NCBI GenBank assembly: GCA_028554795.2
Contig: CM068831.1
Span: 60,878,769-60,942,768, forward strand
Length of the DNA: 64,000 nt
Direction of reading: 5' to 3'
Origin: Sinohyriopsis cumingii
Lineage: Eukaryota > Mollusca > Bivalvia > Unionida > Unionidae
Part shown: in pieces, positions 38,239 through 49,399 of the stretch
Position numbering within the stretch: position 1 is the first letter of the stretch
Layout: each line of letters opens with the position of its first letter
Made by a program: the position numbers and the translations under genes
Notes under the pieces: generated by a model
Told to the model about the DNA's origin: nothing
The model's database searches: none
What the model saw: only the letters and a program-made list of their open reading frames with translations

Positions 38239-39139
38239 TATTTGTTTAATTTATCCATGGTATACTCGTACACCACCTTGTGAGGTGGTTTGGTTGATTT
38301 TGATAACGCGTCAAGTACATTAATTACTTCACGGACACATATCGGTGGACCAGTTAATGTTTGTGTGGAAGTGGAATGGAAGTGCTTTGCACTTTGCGTA
38401 CGTATTTTAGAAATTCAACTGGAGGTGATAACCCATACGAATCGAAATAAACAATTCCACGTGGATGTATCGCGTAAGCAACCCAGTGAGTCCCTGGACC
38501 ATCACTGTTATCGAGATTAATAATTCCAGTTTCTGGATTATTCGGTTCACGCGGTAACTGATCTCTCATGAAAACACCTCTGAATTGTTTTATATTTAAT
38601 TGATTAGCAGCATCGATCAAATCACAATTTGACATCGGTAAAACACTCTGTGTTTTCAACCACGTTTGGGGTACCATGAGGGCGGAGTTCCTGGAAGTCT
38701 TAGACCCTTTCAGTACCACGAGGGTGGAGTTCCCGGAAGTCTTAGACCCGCTCCCTTTTTTATACCCTTTTCCTGTTGCTTTCTTTAATGCCATTCCAGC
38801 AGCTGTTCCAACAGCACCTAACGCAGCTGCTTTTGGTACGGCTGGAGCGGCAGCAGCTATTAATGCTGGTATTGTTGCAAGAAGTGGAAATAAACCACCT
38901 GTTGTAATTATGTCTTTCATGGCACTTGGAGCGAAATCAAGTTGAACTCTGGTTTTTGCTTTCTGCGCTTTATTGAAATGTTTTAGTTGGGTTTTAGTCA
39001 ACGATAACTTGTTTGGACCACCATTAGCAATTTGATCTCGCTTCAATGTTATTTTTGTCCCGCATGAGCTCGCGTTTTTCGATTGTAATTTTTTCACCTG
39101 ACCGTGAGTCAGAGTGACATTAACGTGACTATATGACAT
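38239..39139 (-). pseudogene. Polinton core-like protein fused to adenain-type cysteine protease
   Basis: One ORF starts MSYSHVNVTLTHGQVKKLQS, has a KAKTRVQLDFAPSAMKD segment and an Ala-rich hydrophobic stretch (PALIAAAAPAVPKAAALGAV), as in adenovirus-like core or pVI/pX proteins. Two 42-bp repeats follow (38672-38755, encoding KTSxNSxLxV). Then comes a protease domain: SNCDLIDAANQLN, a catalytic His in GTHWVAYAI, FDSYGLSPP, and the presumed catalytic Cys in GPPICVREVINVL after a frameshift near 38400; the stop is at about 38239. Adenain-type proteases mature capsids. Core and protease in one frame is unusual. Confidence 0.7.
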
Positions 39140-39169
39140 TATTATAATAAACTCGGTTGGTCTAATTAT

Positions 39170-40443
39170 CTACATGTTTTCCACTGGGGCATCAATGACT
39201 CTCATTCGCCCACCAACACCTTCAAGTAACATTGCTTTATCGCTGAGTATAACAGCAATTGCTCTGTAATTATCTATAACCCCCTTTTCCAAATTAGCTC
39301 TGAAGTGTATATCAACGACAGATTGCTTAACTAAAGATGTTCCAGTGAAAAGTAATAAATGGGATACAATGATGTAAAATCCAGTTGTGATATTTGTAAA
39401 CCAGTGTATATATTTTGATCACGTGCCATAAATGTCATCAAACGATGATATGCACGTGCTACACTATTTTCGTTAAATTTCAATGATATATCCTCGGATG
39501 GTTCTTGATATCCGTTTAGTCTTAAAGATACTTCAGTGACACCGAGTTGGTCAAATACCATTGGATTTCTTTCTTGATTGTTTAGTCGTGCAGCATCTTG
39601 AAGAGCAACAAAGATATATCTTGGTGTAGAAACACCCTGTTGTGATGATATATGCCCAGAAATGTAATATCGGTGGTACTTTGAATACTATCGGAAGTTG
39701 TTGTTAACCATGATAATATTGATTTACCACCTTGATCCATAAAAGAAAGTATCCGCTGTTCTTCAGCGAGCGATGGAGTCATTACCGGCATCCACAATGA
39801 GAGTTTAAATAAATTTACTTTACCATCAGCAGCACCATCTTCTCGCCAGTTAGCATCATTGTCATCACCTTTTTTCACAAGTACAACTGTGTATTTAGCT
39901 CCAAAACTAACCTTTTTTGACATCTCTGCAAAATCCACAGATGTGGGACAGAGGGATTGCACATGAAAATCTTCTACGATTACTTTTCAGCATTGATTGA
40001 CGTGTTCCAAAACCTAAATTGTTATTTGGATTAGCACCATGAACCACAGGCCATACATCGGCGTCAGCGTTAATGGTATTGATTCTTGGTCGTTTTATAT
40101 TATACGGTCTGCCATCGGGATGATCAGAATTATCCTTAGTGAAAATCATACTCGGATCAGCTGATCTAGTATAATCATCTGAATATCTTGCTAGACCTAT
40201 CATCGTTGTAGCAAGGTCAACATTATCCTGGATTGTCTCAATTTCTTTTCTATCAGTCATGTATATGACGACGTTTGTTACAAGCTGACCTGCGACTTCA
40301 ATAAATGCTTCAGAAGGCAAGAAATATCTACTTGTATCCTTAACTCGTAATTCAATTCGTCCACGTTGATTTGGCGATATTGCTTCATAGGAATAATATT
40401 GATAATCACGCACGGACTCATCCTTGTATAATGGTTCGTCCAT
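39170..40443 (-). pseudogene. Polinton major capsid protein (double jelly roll), frameshifted
   Basis: Starts MDEPLYKDESVRDYQYYSYE. The N-terminal jelly roll contains GRIELRVKDTSRYFLPSE, AFIEVAGQLVTNVV and IETIQDNVDLATTMIGLARY. The middle has KLSLWMPVMTPSLAEEQRIL and the C-terminal part LNGYQEPSEDISLKFNE, then in another frame RAIAVILSDKAMLLEGVGGR and RVIDAPVENM-stop at 39170. At least three frame changes (near 39930, 39570 and 39330). A 75-bp in-frame deletion relative to the inverted fragment at 35040-35285 removes an NNGI-xx-LF segment. It builds the icosahedral shell. Confidence 0.65.
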
Positions 40444-40482
40444 GTCAAACGCTGGGTCAGATGTACGTTTTATTATAATTTG

Positions 40483-40890
40483 TTATCTTCTAAAATGAAG
40501 ATAACTTCCTGATATCATACTTGTATTTATTTGTTCAGCCCCTTGATTCATCAGCGCTGCTAGTTTTTGATTTACGGCTTGATTTATTACTTTACTGACA
40601 TCCGCGGGCATCACTTCAGTACTTAGCAAAATCACTGGGCGTATTAATCGTGCTAGTCTGTCCTTGATGGCCAAGAAAGCTTTACTGGCAACGTTACCAA
40701 TAGCAGTAGGAGCTTTATCACGAACACTATCTGGTGCTTTCATCGATAATTGTTTTGCGATCGGTATTGCTTTGGGTTTTATCTTTCTGAATAAAGACTG
40801 ATCAACATCACCAAATCAATTTCCGTAAGTCATCCTGTATACTGGTAATCGCGAATTTACCACCCTTACCATGATTGATCTACGATGAGA
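40483..40890 (-). pseudogene. Polinton small virion protein
   Basis: Minus-strand frame: YRMTYGN-stop-FGDVDQSLFR, KIKPKAIPIAKQLSMKAPDS and APTAIGNVASKAFLAIKDRL, ending TSMISGSYLHFRR at 40483. One stop lies near the start. Amphipathic and Ala-rich, placed directly before the capsid gene as minor capsid or membrane-lytic (pVI-like) proteins often are. The function is a guess. Confidence 0.4.
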
Positions 40891-41053
40891 ACTATGTACG
40901 ATCATTTGCATGTAATTATTTATTTATATAATCGCGATAACAACTAGTCGCTATGATAATCATCAACGAGTTCATCGATAAGTCCTCGGTAAACATCGAT
41001 GTCCATAATACCACCTTGAAATAATCGCCGACAAATATCAGCTGCTTCATTAA

Positions 41054-42244
41054 TTATTTCTGGTGAGTTATTTTCGGCACGTTTTCCCCCATAAGAACTT
41101 CTAACCGTGAAACGTCATTGAGGATATTATTAGGACAAGCAAAATTACTTCCTCCTGATGTAGTCAGGAAACCACTTCCTACAGCGCTCGGAGGATCATC
41201 ATCATCCTTTCCTGCCAACATCTGTTTCCTTTCTCTTTTAAACTCTTCAATTTGATCCTTTAACAAAGTAGATCGTTGGTCTCTTACTCGCTGCAGTGGT
41301 GAAGGGTTTTGTTGCGGTAGAGGAAGTTGTTCCATTTGTTGTCTTTCTATTTGTTGCAGAGATGGAGGAAGCTGATAGGAAGGATCCTGCTCACGTGGTG
41401 AATGAGATGGTGATGGCTGTTGATGTTGTGATTTGTATTCATTATCAAGTCTTTTTATTTTCCTTAAAAAACTATCAAATCCTGGATCTTTTGTTTTAAC
41501 CTGTTTTTGTCGTAATACACACGATATATCCATTTTATAAAATTTTCATCACTCACGGTAGTATATTTTGGTTTTAAAACTATATCTTTTTGAATTATAT
41601 ATGTAAATGTTACAGCGGGTAAGTCCTCTTCTTCAATATTTTTGATATATTTGATAAACCCTTCGTTAAATTTTGCAGTCAGTTCAATATTTTCTCTTAC
41701 TGGTTTGAGTTTAGGTGTAAGTTCTTTTTTCACGTCGGCGACTTCAGTAGGAAGTTTTCCAATACCTTCAATTATTTCTTCACCGACGGGAAGAGGCTGA
41801 GCTGCAGCTATATCAGTTGGAAGTTTTCGCAAAGTATCTTTTGTTTGTTTAGATTTTTTGTTGCTATTTTTTCAGTTTGTTCTGCAGTTTGTTTTGATAC
41901 CGGAAGAAGATCTTCCTTGATGACAGTTGTAACTTTTTCAGTAGCTGCAGTCGCGGGTTTAAATAATTTTTAGTGTCTTCTTCGTATTCAACTTGTGCTG
42001 CTTGACGTTCTTGAAGTTTTTGTCTTACAGAATCACGAACAGGAAGTAATTTTTTGATTGCTTCTAGTCGCTCTCGAGTTATTCTTGCATTATGAGATTC
42101 AGGATGTACCATTATTTTGATATAACATAATGATTTAGTTACAGCAGCAGGGGAGGCACGAACTACCTCAAGCTGGTTCGTTTTTGTAATATACTCGTCA
42201 TCGACAAATTTATCAGTAGAGAAATAACGTGGACTAACCCCCAA
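41054..42244 (-). pseudogene. Outermost Polinton virion-region gene, broken into three frames
   Basis: Three successive frames read as one decayed gene: MGVSPRYFSTDKFVDDEYIT with a helical, charged region (RERLEAIKKLLPVRD, QKLQERQAAQVEYEE); LPTDIAAAQPLPVGEEIIEG repeated as GIGKLPTEVADVKKEL, then YTTVSDENFIKWIYRVYYDK; and a Pro/Gln-rich stretch (QQIERQQMEQLPLPQQNPSP) with acidic DDDDPPSAVGSG, ending at 41054. Its length would be about 390 residues. I do not recognise the family. The start lies at the inner edge of the right terminal repeat. Confidence 0.5.
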
Positions 42245-42361
42245 GAGAGTCCTCGGAGTATTTAGTTATTTTGATTTTTAAGGTTATTAATCATTTTTAT
42301 TAGGAAGGTTTATTTCGTATTTTGGACATTTCTTCAAAAATGTCTGTTCACCTTCCCTGCT
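42219..42361 (-). repeat. Right terminal inverted repeat of the Polinton
   Basis: Reverse complement of the left repeat, ending CACCTTCCCTGCT. Shared blocks include AATACGAAATAAACCTTCCT and AAAATCAAAATAACTAAATA (minus-strand reading). The start region of the outermost virion gene overlaps it. Confidence 0.85.
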
Positions 42362-43003
42362 GCTTTCTGAAATATTCGTGAATCATTTAACTTTTAGATA
42401 GAATGTGAAAATAAAGTCTATTGGTGATGTAACTTTTGTCTTTTTTAAAGGATGTTTCCACAGTTTTGGAATCATTGTATCCTTTATACTTTTATTGGCA
42501 ACCACATCACTGCCATATTAGGTAATGTGTGGCCCAGCATCACAAACAAGGGTTGCTCTATACATAATGGCCTCTTCTGGTATCTACAAAACGAATCAGA
42601 AGACATAAGTAAATATGTTACATATCACAGTTGAATTTTGAATGTGTGAGATTTATAAGTTTGTTTACTCGTGCTTTTATTTTTACATTTGAAAAGAAAT
42701 ATCTGAATAAAGGTTTCTACATAATAAGTAAGCTGCAATTTTATCAGTAACATTGTCTTATTATGTAATATAAAAACTGCAAATTTTTGTAATATATAAA
42801 TTATGCCCCATAGGTTTTACTACTAGTTTATTTTTGTTTGTATATAAACATCTTTGTACAGTTTTCTATATCAAACCTGTAGTAATCTACCATTATTTAG
42901 ACATCGGTAATGGTTACATTTTTCTTCTGACATCTTAGTTGATGGCGGAACCCTGAGCAGGCCTGCATATAATTCTGAAGTTTACAAATGAGTGAACAGG
43001 ACT

Positions 43004-43100
<97 letters not shown>

Positions 43101-44530
43101 CAAAGTCCAAAACAACAATTTCTTGAATCACCGCGATTTTGTTCGCTTTTCAGGGATAGATGCAATTTTTTCAGTGTGTTCCGCTATTTATATTGTAGTA
43201 CAAAAGCCGGTTTATTTGTCCTACATTCTGCAGCTGAGTCTGCGAGTTATAAATATGCGTACTATTTTTAGCAATTAACAGTGTCGGTCGATCTCTGCTA
43301 TGAACTACTTATTATTGCTTTCTTATTGGATCTACGATCACACCGTTTTAGGTTATTGCAACATGCGTATACGTGATCAGAATGACACTTAAATCAGTTG
43401 GATTCTCACGCACCGGTGAATGGTACGATTGTTTTCGTGCCTATACAGCGATATGCAATAATGTTAAATGAAATTGATATATACTCAGATGTTACAATAT
43501 GATCTCAATTCTGTATATTTCATGCTGATGTGTTTTGTGTTTTTGGACTCTCCAAAACTATTGTGACGATGAATGATTTTGAATGTTATTTATAAAACCC
43601 CGTTAGTTTTAAAAGAAGATAGTGTCTTCTATGTAACGCGTATTTAGTTGTACTTTGTCACCCATGCCAACGGCGTGCTAAAATAAGACTTGAAGCATAT
43701 CTTTCCGACTGAGGACACGCTGTACATTATTTTTTTAATTTATTTTTTTTTGTCGTGTAACACCTTAGATGTGTAATCTACGACTGTGTTGAGCCGTGCC
43801 CTTGGCCAAGACGCAAATTTCCTCATCCCTTGTAACTATCATATTCGCCGTCTGATAAAAGTCCTTCTACAGAAATAAAACCAAAAGTAACTCACAACTT
43901 TTATTACGAACGATATGGACAGTTGACCGGAAATGATCGTATTCATGCGAAAATATTGTGGGACATGGATGTTCGTATGTAGTGAAATTATAATTTCTCA
44001 AGCGGCATGATATGAAAATATTGCAAGCATAACGTGGGTTATCCTATCTCCATCTACTCAGAGCACTAGGGCTAGGCAGTTTAGGACCTAATAGTTTATA
44101 TATGTTTTCAATATTTTTGTTGTTTGTTTGTTTTAATTGTTGTAGATTGAGCTAGGATGCATATAGATCAAACTTTAGATGTTTGCTTATTTAAAACTAT
44201 ACAACTGAGAATATATGACTGCTGTGATATTGTCGTTTATTTTTTCTCTTGGGGTGGGTAGTTGGGTTTAATCTTTTTGGAAATGACAACTAGGTTAGTT
44301 TCTGATATGTAAAGTTAACAATCAGACCGCAACATAATAGAAAAACAAATACAGTACAAAATACCGCAGTATGACTTTCTCGTGGGAAATTAACAATGAA
44401 CACAATCAAAAGTTACATCTGGCTATTGTTATGTTGAGAACAATGAACAAATCGGTTCAACACTAGGAATTGCATAATGCCATACCATGGCGCACAGAAA
44501 AGAATATAAGGACTGAAACTAAACGCATAA
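42362..44530. other. Unassigned DNA right of the Polinton
   Basis: No supported gene. A (TA)n-(TG)n compound tract lies at 43008-43095. Confidence 0.5.
43008..43095. repeat. (TA)n-(TG)n compound microsatellite
   Basis: About 28 TA units passing directly into about 14 TG units. Confidence 0.9.
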
Positions 44531-44534
44531 CCTA

Positions 44535-44815
44535 ACAAGTCCAGATGCTCAGATGGAGGTGGATCGAACACGTGGTCAGAATGCCGTCAGTATCCCTACA
44601 CATAATCGCCCTCAGATTGACCCAAGACAGGTGACGAAAGAGAGGTAGACCCAAAGAGACCTGTAGGAGGACCACGAAGAAGGAAATGAAGGCACAAAAT
44701 AGACCTATGGACCTGTAGAGATGTGCATCAGACAGACAATAGCAGCGAGCTTTGGTTGCAGCCTCATGGGCTACTCCGTACGAAGTAGACTGAGCAAGCA
44801 AAGTAGGCAGTGACA
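44535..44815 (+). pseudogene. C-terminal fragment of a non-LTR retrotransposon reverse transcriptase
   Basis: Plus-strand translation gives RWRWIEHVVRMPSVSL, IIALRLTQ, KRGRPKETCRRTT and ALVAASWATPYEVD. This is the familiar end of RTE/BovB-related or similar LINE ORFs (RWxGHVxRM ... GRPKxTWRRT ... RWRxLVAA). Stops interrupt it, and the upstream RT domain is absent. Confidence 0.65.
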
Positions 44816-45249
44816 AGTGAAACGAACTTAGTTGTCCCCCTTCATTTAGTCAAGATGAGTAGATCTCATATTAAATCCGTGCACTGTGAGACACTACTGT
44901 ATAGGAAATGATATTTGACCTCTAGATCACTTGCTGAACAATTTAAGCTAGATCGATTTAATGTATGCCCCATGAGAATAAACATTTGGCAAAACATTCA
45001 TATATTGTATTCTTCCAAGCAGAATAGTAACATATCCCACATACCTATCGAAAATAGGAATCTCAATACAAACATGTGCCGATACTGTGGATCTACTATT
45101 TTTATATTACTACGACTATTGATATTAATGAAACTGCTGTTGCTGATGCTACTACTAATAGTTTCGATTACTACTTCTACTTATGAAACAGAAAATGCTC
45201 TTCATGCATGCAGCGGCTTCTCCTTCTACTACGTCAACTATTTATATTA

Positions 45250-45303
45250 CTGCTACTACTACTACTACTACTACTACTACTAATACTAATACTACTACTA
45301 CAA
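45250..45303. repeat. (ACT)n microsatellite
   Basis: ACT units with two TAATACTAAT variants. Confidence 0.85.
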
Positions 45304-45348
45304 ACTATATTGATATATGCTGCAGTAAAACGTTAACATCGTAAGCAA

Positions 45349-45570
45349 TTAAGTGCTTGTATCAGTCTGATACCGTGTTAAAACAGCATCAACATCACGT
45401 GCGCGACCGCCTCCACCGCACATCTTTGTCTTCTTTTCTTCTTCATTATCTACCAGGGTTACTATATCGTTTGATGATTCATAATCACATCCACCGATTC
45501 GACGATGATGATGAACATGATTATTGACATTTTTATCCGATTATGTACGTAATTTAGATATAGGTCCATG
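45349..45570 (-). pseudogene. Putative terminal exon of the same third gene, one internal stop
   Basis: A minus-strand stretch of 74 codons, starting at CCGTGTAG|CATGGACC in phase 0 and ending at TAA. One TAA interrupts it early (after SKLRT). After that, 63 codons look coding: RIGGCDYESSNDIVTLVD, an EEEKK run, MCGGGGRARDVDAVL and RYQTDTST. It lies 3.4 kb downstream of the 48938 donor with compatible phase, which is why I link them. I do not recognise the protein. Confidence 0.35.
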
Positions 45571-46041
45571 CTACACGGATATGTATGCTAATATTAGCGA
45601 GTATATCGATCTCAGCATCATAAAAATCACACCGATCGCACAACTAGAGTCATAACCAATACAAAAAAGATGAGGTCAAGAAAAAAAGACTTTTTAAATT
45701 CTTATTACAAAGAAGATTTGAGCACAAGATCAATTTTGCAGGCTTCAAAAAAAGCTAATAACCAAATGCGATAACAATTACATATTTTTTCATAGTGGCT
45801 TTTATTTCATAGAGACAAAATGTTGTTCTATGTCTTTCTTTTTATGTTTATATCACAGGAAGACCTTTACCGAACTAAACTATAAATTTAAAAATTCAAA
45901 TTTAAATTAAAGTTATATACGTATGGTTTATTGTTCAATCTTGTTCTTGGCTCATATTGAGTTTCATAAGTACCCATGTGGTAGAATGTTTCCACAATGA
46001 GACATACAAAAGGAGCATATTTTATGCTAGAAAAAGTCGCG

Positions 46042-46044
<3 letters not shown>

Positions 46045-46076
<32 letters not shown>

Positions 46077-46111
46077 TAATTAATTAATTAATTAATTAAT
46101 TAATTAATTAA
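46045..46111. repeat. (ATA)n then (TTAA)n microsatellite
   Basis: About 10 ATA units followed by about 10 palindromic TTAA units. Confidence 0.9.
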
Positions 46112-46703
46112 TAAATGGAAAAGAAATTCAAATATGATTTAATGTTGGATCCAGTTTTTCGTGCAAATTTGAGTTTATTTAGGTGTCACGATTTAGCATT
46201 TACTTGTGCCAGTAGATATGGAAGAGTATATTCCGTAAATTAGCGAATATAATACGCATCAAAGTATGACACGCACTTATGCATTAACCAAAGTTTTCTT
46301 TATGCGTGTGAAAAAAGTGATATTAGAGTACCCGCGGACGTATATACCCCGCAGGTTTTGCTGAAGATAAATAAACGATAAAAATCCGTGTTGGCCTCTT
46401 TTCGTTATAATCATAATTTAAAATACTTAGCCGTCTTAAACATCTCACGATGACGCCACACACTCTATTTGTTAAATGCAGGATGAAAGCCTGGCCCATC
46501 ATTTACCGATAAATAAAATCAATATAATAGTCACCTTAGTCACCTAACCAAATATAATCTCCAGATGGCGTGTTCTACACGCCTTCTGATTTTACAAAAA
46601 CAAACAAAACAATAGCAACACAGGATATTATTCGTAATGGATTCCGGAAATGTGATATTCTTCTGCAAGTCGACTAGTCAACGGTAACTCTAAATCCGAC
46701 TAA

Positions 46704-46844
46704 ATGAGTGAATCAGACTCGTCTATGGCATTTGAAGATCTTTGTAAACATGACAATGTTGCCGCTCTTCATAAATTATTAAGTTATTACACTGAAGATA
46801 TTAATTATGTTGACAATGTCTACTTGTTATCATATCGTCTTTAA
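46704..46844 (+). CDS. Short ORF resembling the start of an ankyrin-type protein
   Basis: The ATG at 46704 opens 46 codons: SESDSSMAFEDLCKHDNV, then AALHKLL and EDINYVDN, then a stop. The pattern (helix, LCKHDNVAALHKLL, DINYVDN) looks like the first helix pair of an ankyrin repeat. It may be a first exon whose donor lies near DINYVDN, but the available GT is poor and no following exon was found. It could be chance or a gene fragment. Confidence 0.2.
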   Translation: MSESDSSMAFEDLCKHDNVAALHKLLSYYTEDINYVDNVYLLSYRL

Positions 46845-48937
46845 ATTTAGAACAATTTTTCTGATATCCAAAACATACTATAATCAATATTAGACTCGTT
46901 TGCTATTTCGAACGTATTGCATTGTTTGAAATTGGGAAAACATCTTCTAGATATATTCTACAGAGGGCTAATATCAGTGAAAATTAACAATAACACGCGG
47001 ACATATTTACTCCGGAAAGGGGGGGGGGGTCTGAGTGTGTTGCGAAACTTTATCCGCATGTTGTATTTGCTTCTTTACGACAGATGAGCTGCTGGCTAGC
47101 TCGTACATATTAAATAAATTCAAACAAACAAGAAAGATCTAATATAAATAATATAATTTGCGGAATGATTGAAAACGAGAAAGAGATCGTATCTGAAATA
47201 TAAAACAAAGCAAAACAAAAAGGATGGAAATACTAGTTGGTACAGCAATATATACAATCAATGCAAGCAAACGTGACATCCGGCCATTGTTATGTTAACA
47301 ACAATACAAACTTAAAAACACCCACGTACCATACTTTACTCATTTCTCTATTTTATTATATCGTCCAATATGTAGTCCGATATATTCTAAGAACTGTGAG
47401 GAATTCAGTTAGTAGTAGTTTGAAAAGAAAAAATGAAAAGAGATGATTTACAAAAGCTTGTAGCTAAAATATATATAATGTAGGATTATGGATGGTGATA
47501 GTGTTAATTCAGAGAATGCAAATTAAATATTCTTTCTTGGGGTCACATGAATGTTTCTGAGAACTATGATACAGCTGACTGTTCGTGCTGGTTAGATTTC
47601 ATCCTCTATAACAAGCCGGTTGTTTTAGCATTACAAACAACTACATGACATTGAAAGAGAAGGCAGAATAGCAAAGTCATAATTGCTCTCTCTCTATTTT
47701 CGCCACTTCCTGCTGCCTTGTTTTATGGTTTTGTCATATTATTTGGTTTTGACGCACTGGTACACAGACATTGAAGCCTATTAGAATAAAGTGAATATCA
47801 AGTAAATAAATGCAAAGAAAATTAACAGAACGAAATATATTTTGTAAAATGCTGCAAACACAACATAATTAAATGCATAATTGTAATAACTTTTTTATAT
47901 CCTGCTCTGTTGGTAAACTACGATCAGACACTTTGTGCTGAGTGATGAAGACAATCAGATATTATATTATTTGTTATGTGGTAAAATGTAATTTATACGC
48001 ATTGCAATATACAATAGAAAATACAAGTCACTAAATTGATCACCACAATGGTTATTAGCCATGAGTGTAACCGGAATCCAATCATCTTAATTTAGCTGTT
48101 TAAGGCACGAAGTACATCACGGCGGAATACAAGTCAATATGTGACATAAATTAGAACAAATAGTTCTTCATTAAATGACCGTCGGTGGTATACAATTTAG
48201 TTTGCCAACAAAATTACCCCAATTACTACATTTCCGAAACGTAAATAGTAAGTTAAGTGCAAAAATATACAATTAAACAATAATAGTATCAACAAATGAA
48301 TCAGCACACTAATCAAAACAGTTGCGATCGCCAGAGTTATAAGTATAATGCAAGAAATTCGTAGTAGTCTGTTAAAATAATCGTTAAATTGTGGGTTATA
48401 AACCGTTCAGTGATAAACGCATTCTCTTCGCAATCATTAATAACGTAATTCGATTCTGACCACATGAAAATTAAACTTTTGCTTTTCCATGATAAGTGAA
48501 ATTGTACGAAACAACAATAGATTATTCCACTTGTTTGAACAAAGGCAAACGTGCTCCATGAAATAACATTGTTATGTTTTGCAGCGTTTATAAAGAAATT
48601 AAAGGGAATACATTTGATGACAAAAGCGACCAAATCGATAAAAGTAAACACGGCTTTTGTGGCGATTCTCATACAGAAACACAATTGTTTTATTTGTATC
48701 AACACTGTACTATTACACCAACATTTTACCAGTTTAATTTGGCTTTTGCGATTGCATTTTGCACTCTGACATATATACATATTTAAAGAGAGTGGGACTG
48801 AGAGAGGAAGCCGTGACTTTGTACCTCATCAAGTGTACTGTATTGATTTTCATAGGGCTGTTGTTCGAAACTCTGAGGCGGAATGTTGTTCAGGCTTAGA
48901 GATTTAGTACCATCAGTATGCTCATCATGACACTTAC

Positions 48938-49363
48938 CTTATTGTCCCTTTGAGCCCATGAAGACAATTCTTCCAGACCAGTTACGTTTGCAGACCATTC
49001 CATACTCGACAAGCTGTCTGACGTAGAGCAACACGTCACGCTTATTAAATCATCACTTTGAACTCGACTTCTAATCGCATATGATAATTGTGTCAAAGTT
49101 TGCAAAGTCTGCAAAGACTAAGCTTGTCCAAGTGGGTTCGAAATATCTTGAGTATGATTCATAAGTGTTCGCAAACTCCTGGATATTCTATTTACAACAG
49201 GATATCCCGATATCCCTATGCTTCGGTATGCGTTATCTTGCACAATTGGGATGCTTATGTGCTGTAATGGTTTTCGAATCTTATATAGTCTAGAGAGACT
49301 TCTCTGTTCGACAATTCTGCACTTGGCTGATGCATTGTTCCAGAAGCTGTAATAACTGAAAAC
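48938..49363 (-). pseudogene. Putative coding exon of a third minus-strand gene, one internal stop
   Basis: A 142-codon stretch bounded by CGCTTTCAG|GTTTTC and GACAATAAG|GTAAGT, an excellent donor, phase 0 at both ends. It is open except for one TAG (after NPLGQA). The composition is Ser/Arg-rich and hydrophilic, like a cytoplasmic segment. NAYRSI and SGYPVV give two YxxI/V tyrosine motifs eight residues apart (ITIM/ITAM-like in shape). It has no convincing alignment to genes A or B. It could instead be two exons, since a CTTTGCAG acceptor follows the stop, or a pseudogene. Function unknown. Confidence 0.35.
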
Positions 49364-49399
49364 CTGAAAGCGGACGACATCAACAAACTTTGTCATTTT

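Larger units (their letters stand above)
26602..42361. mobile_element. Polinton/Maverick (adintovirus-like) element, 15.8 kb, decayed
   Basis: Terminal inverted repeats bound a set of genes diagnostic of Polintons: DDE integrase, family B DNA polymerase, A32-like packaging ATPase, adenain-type protease and a double-jelly-roll capsid protein, plus PLA2, HNH endonuclease, SF1 helicase and fibre-like genes. The length is in the usual 15-20 kb range. Most frames are broken by stops or frameshifts, so it is an old copy. I found no clear 6-bp target duplication (CTGAGT on the left, GCTTTC on the right). The middle (33.4-35.3 kb) is rearranged, with a SINE-like repeat and an inverted capsid fragment. 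Elements of this group are either transposons or endogenous viruses; this copy cannot be active as it stands. Confidence 0.9.

Noticed and set aside
48337..48780. 147-codon minus-strand frame as a membrane protein
   Set aside because: AT-biased composition explains the hydrophobic and aromatic content; no motif, homologue or splice context.
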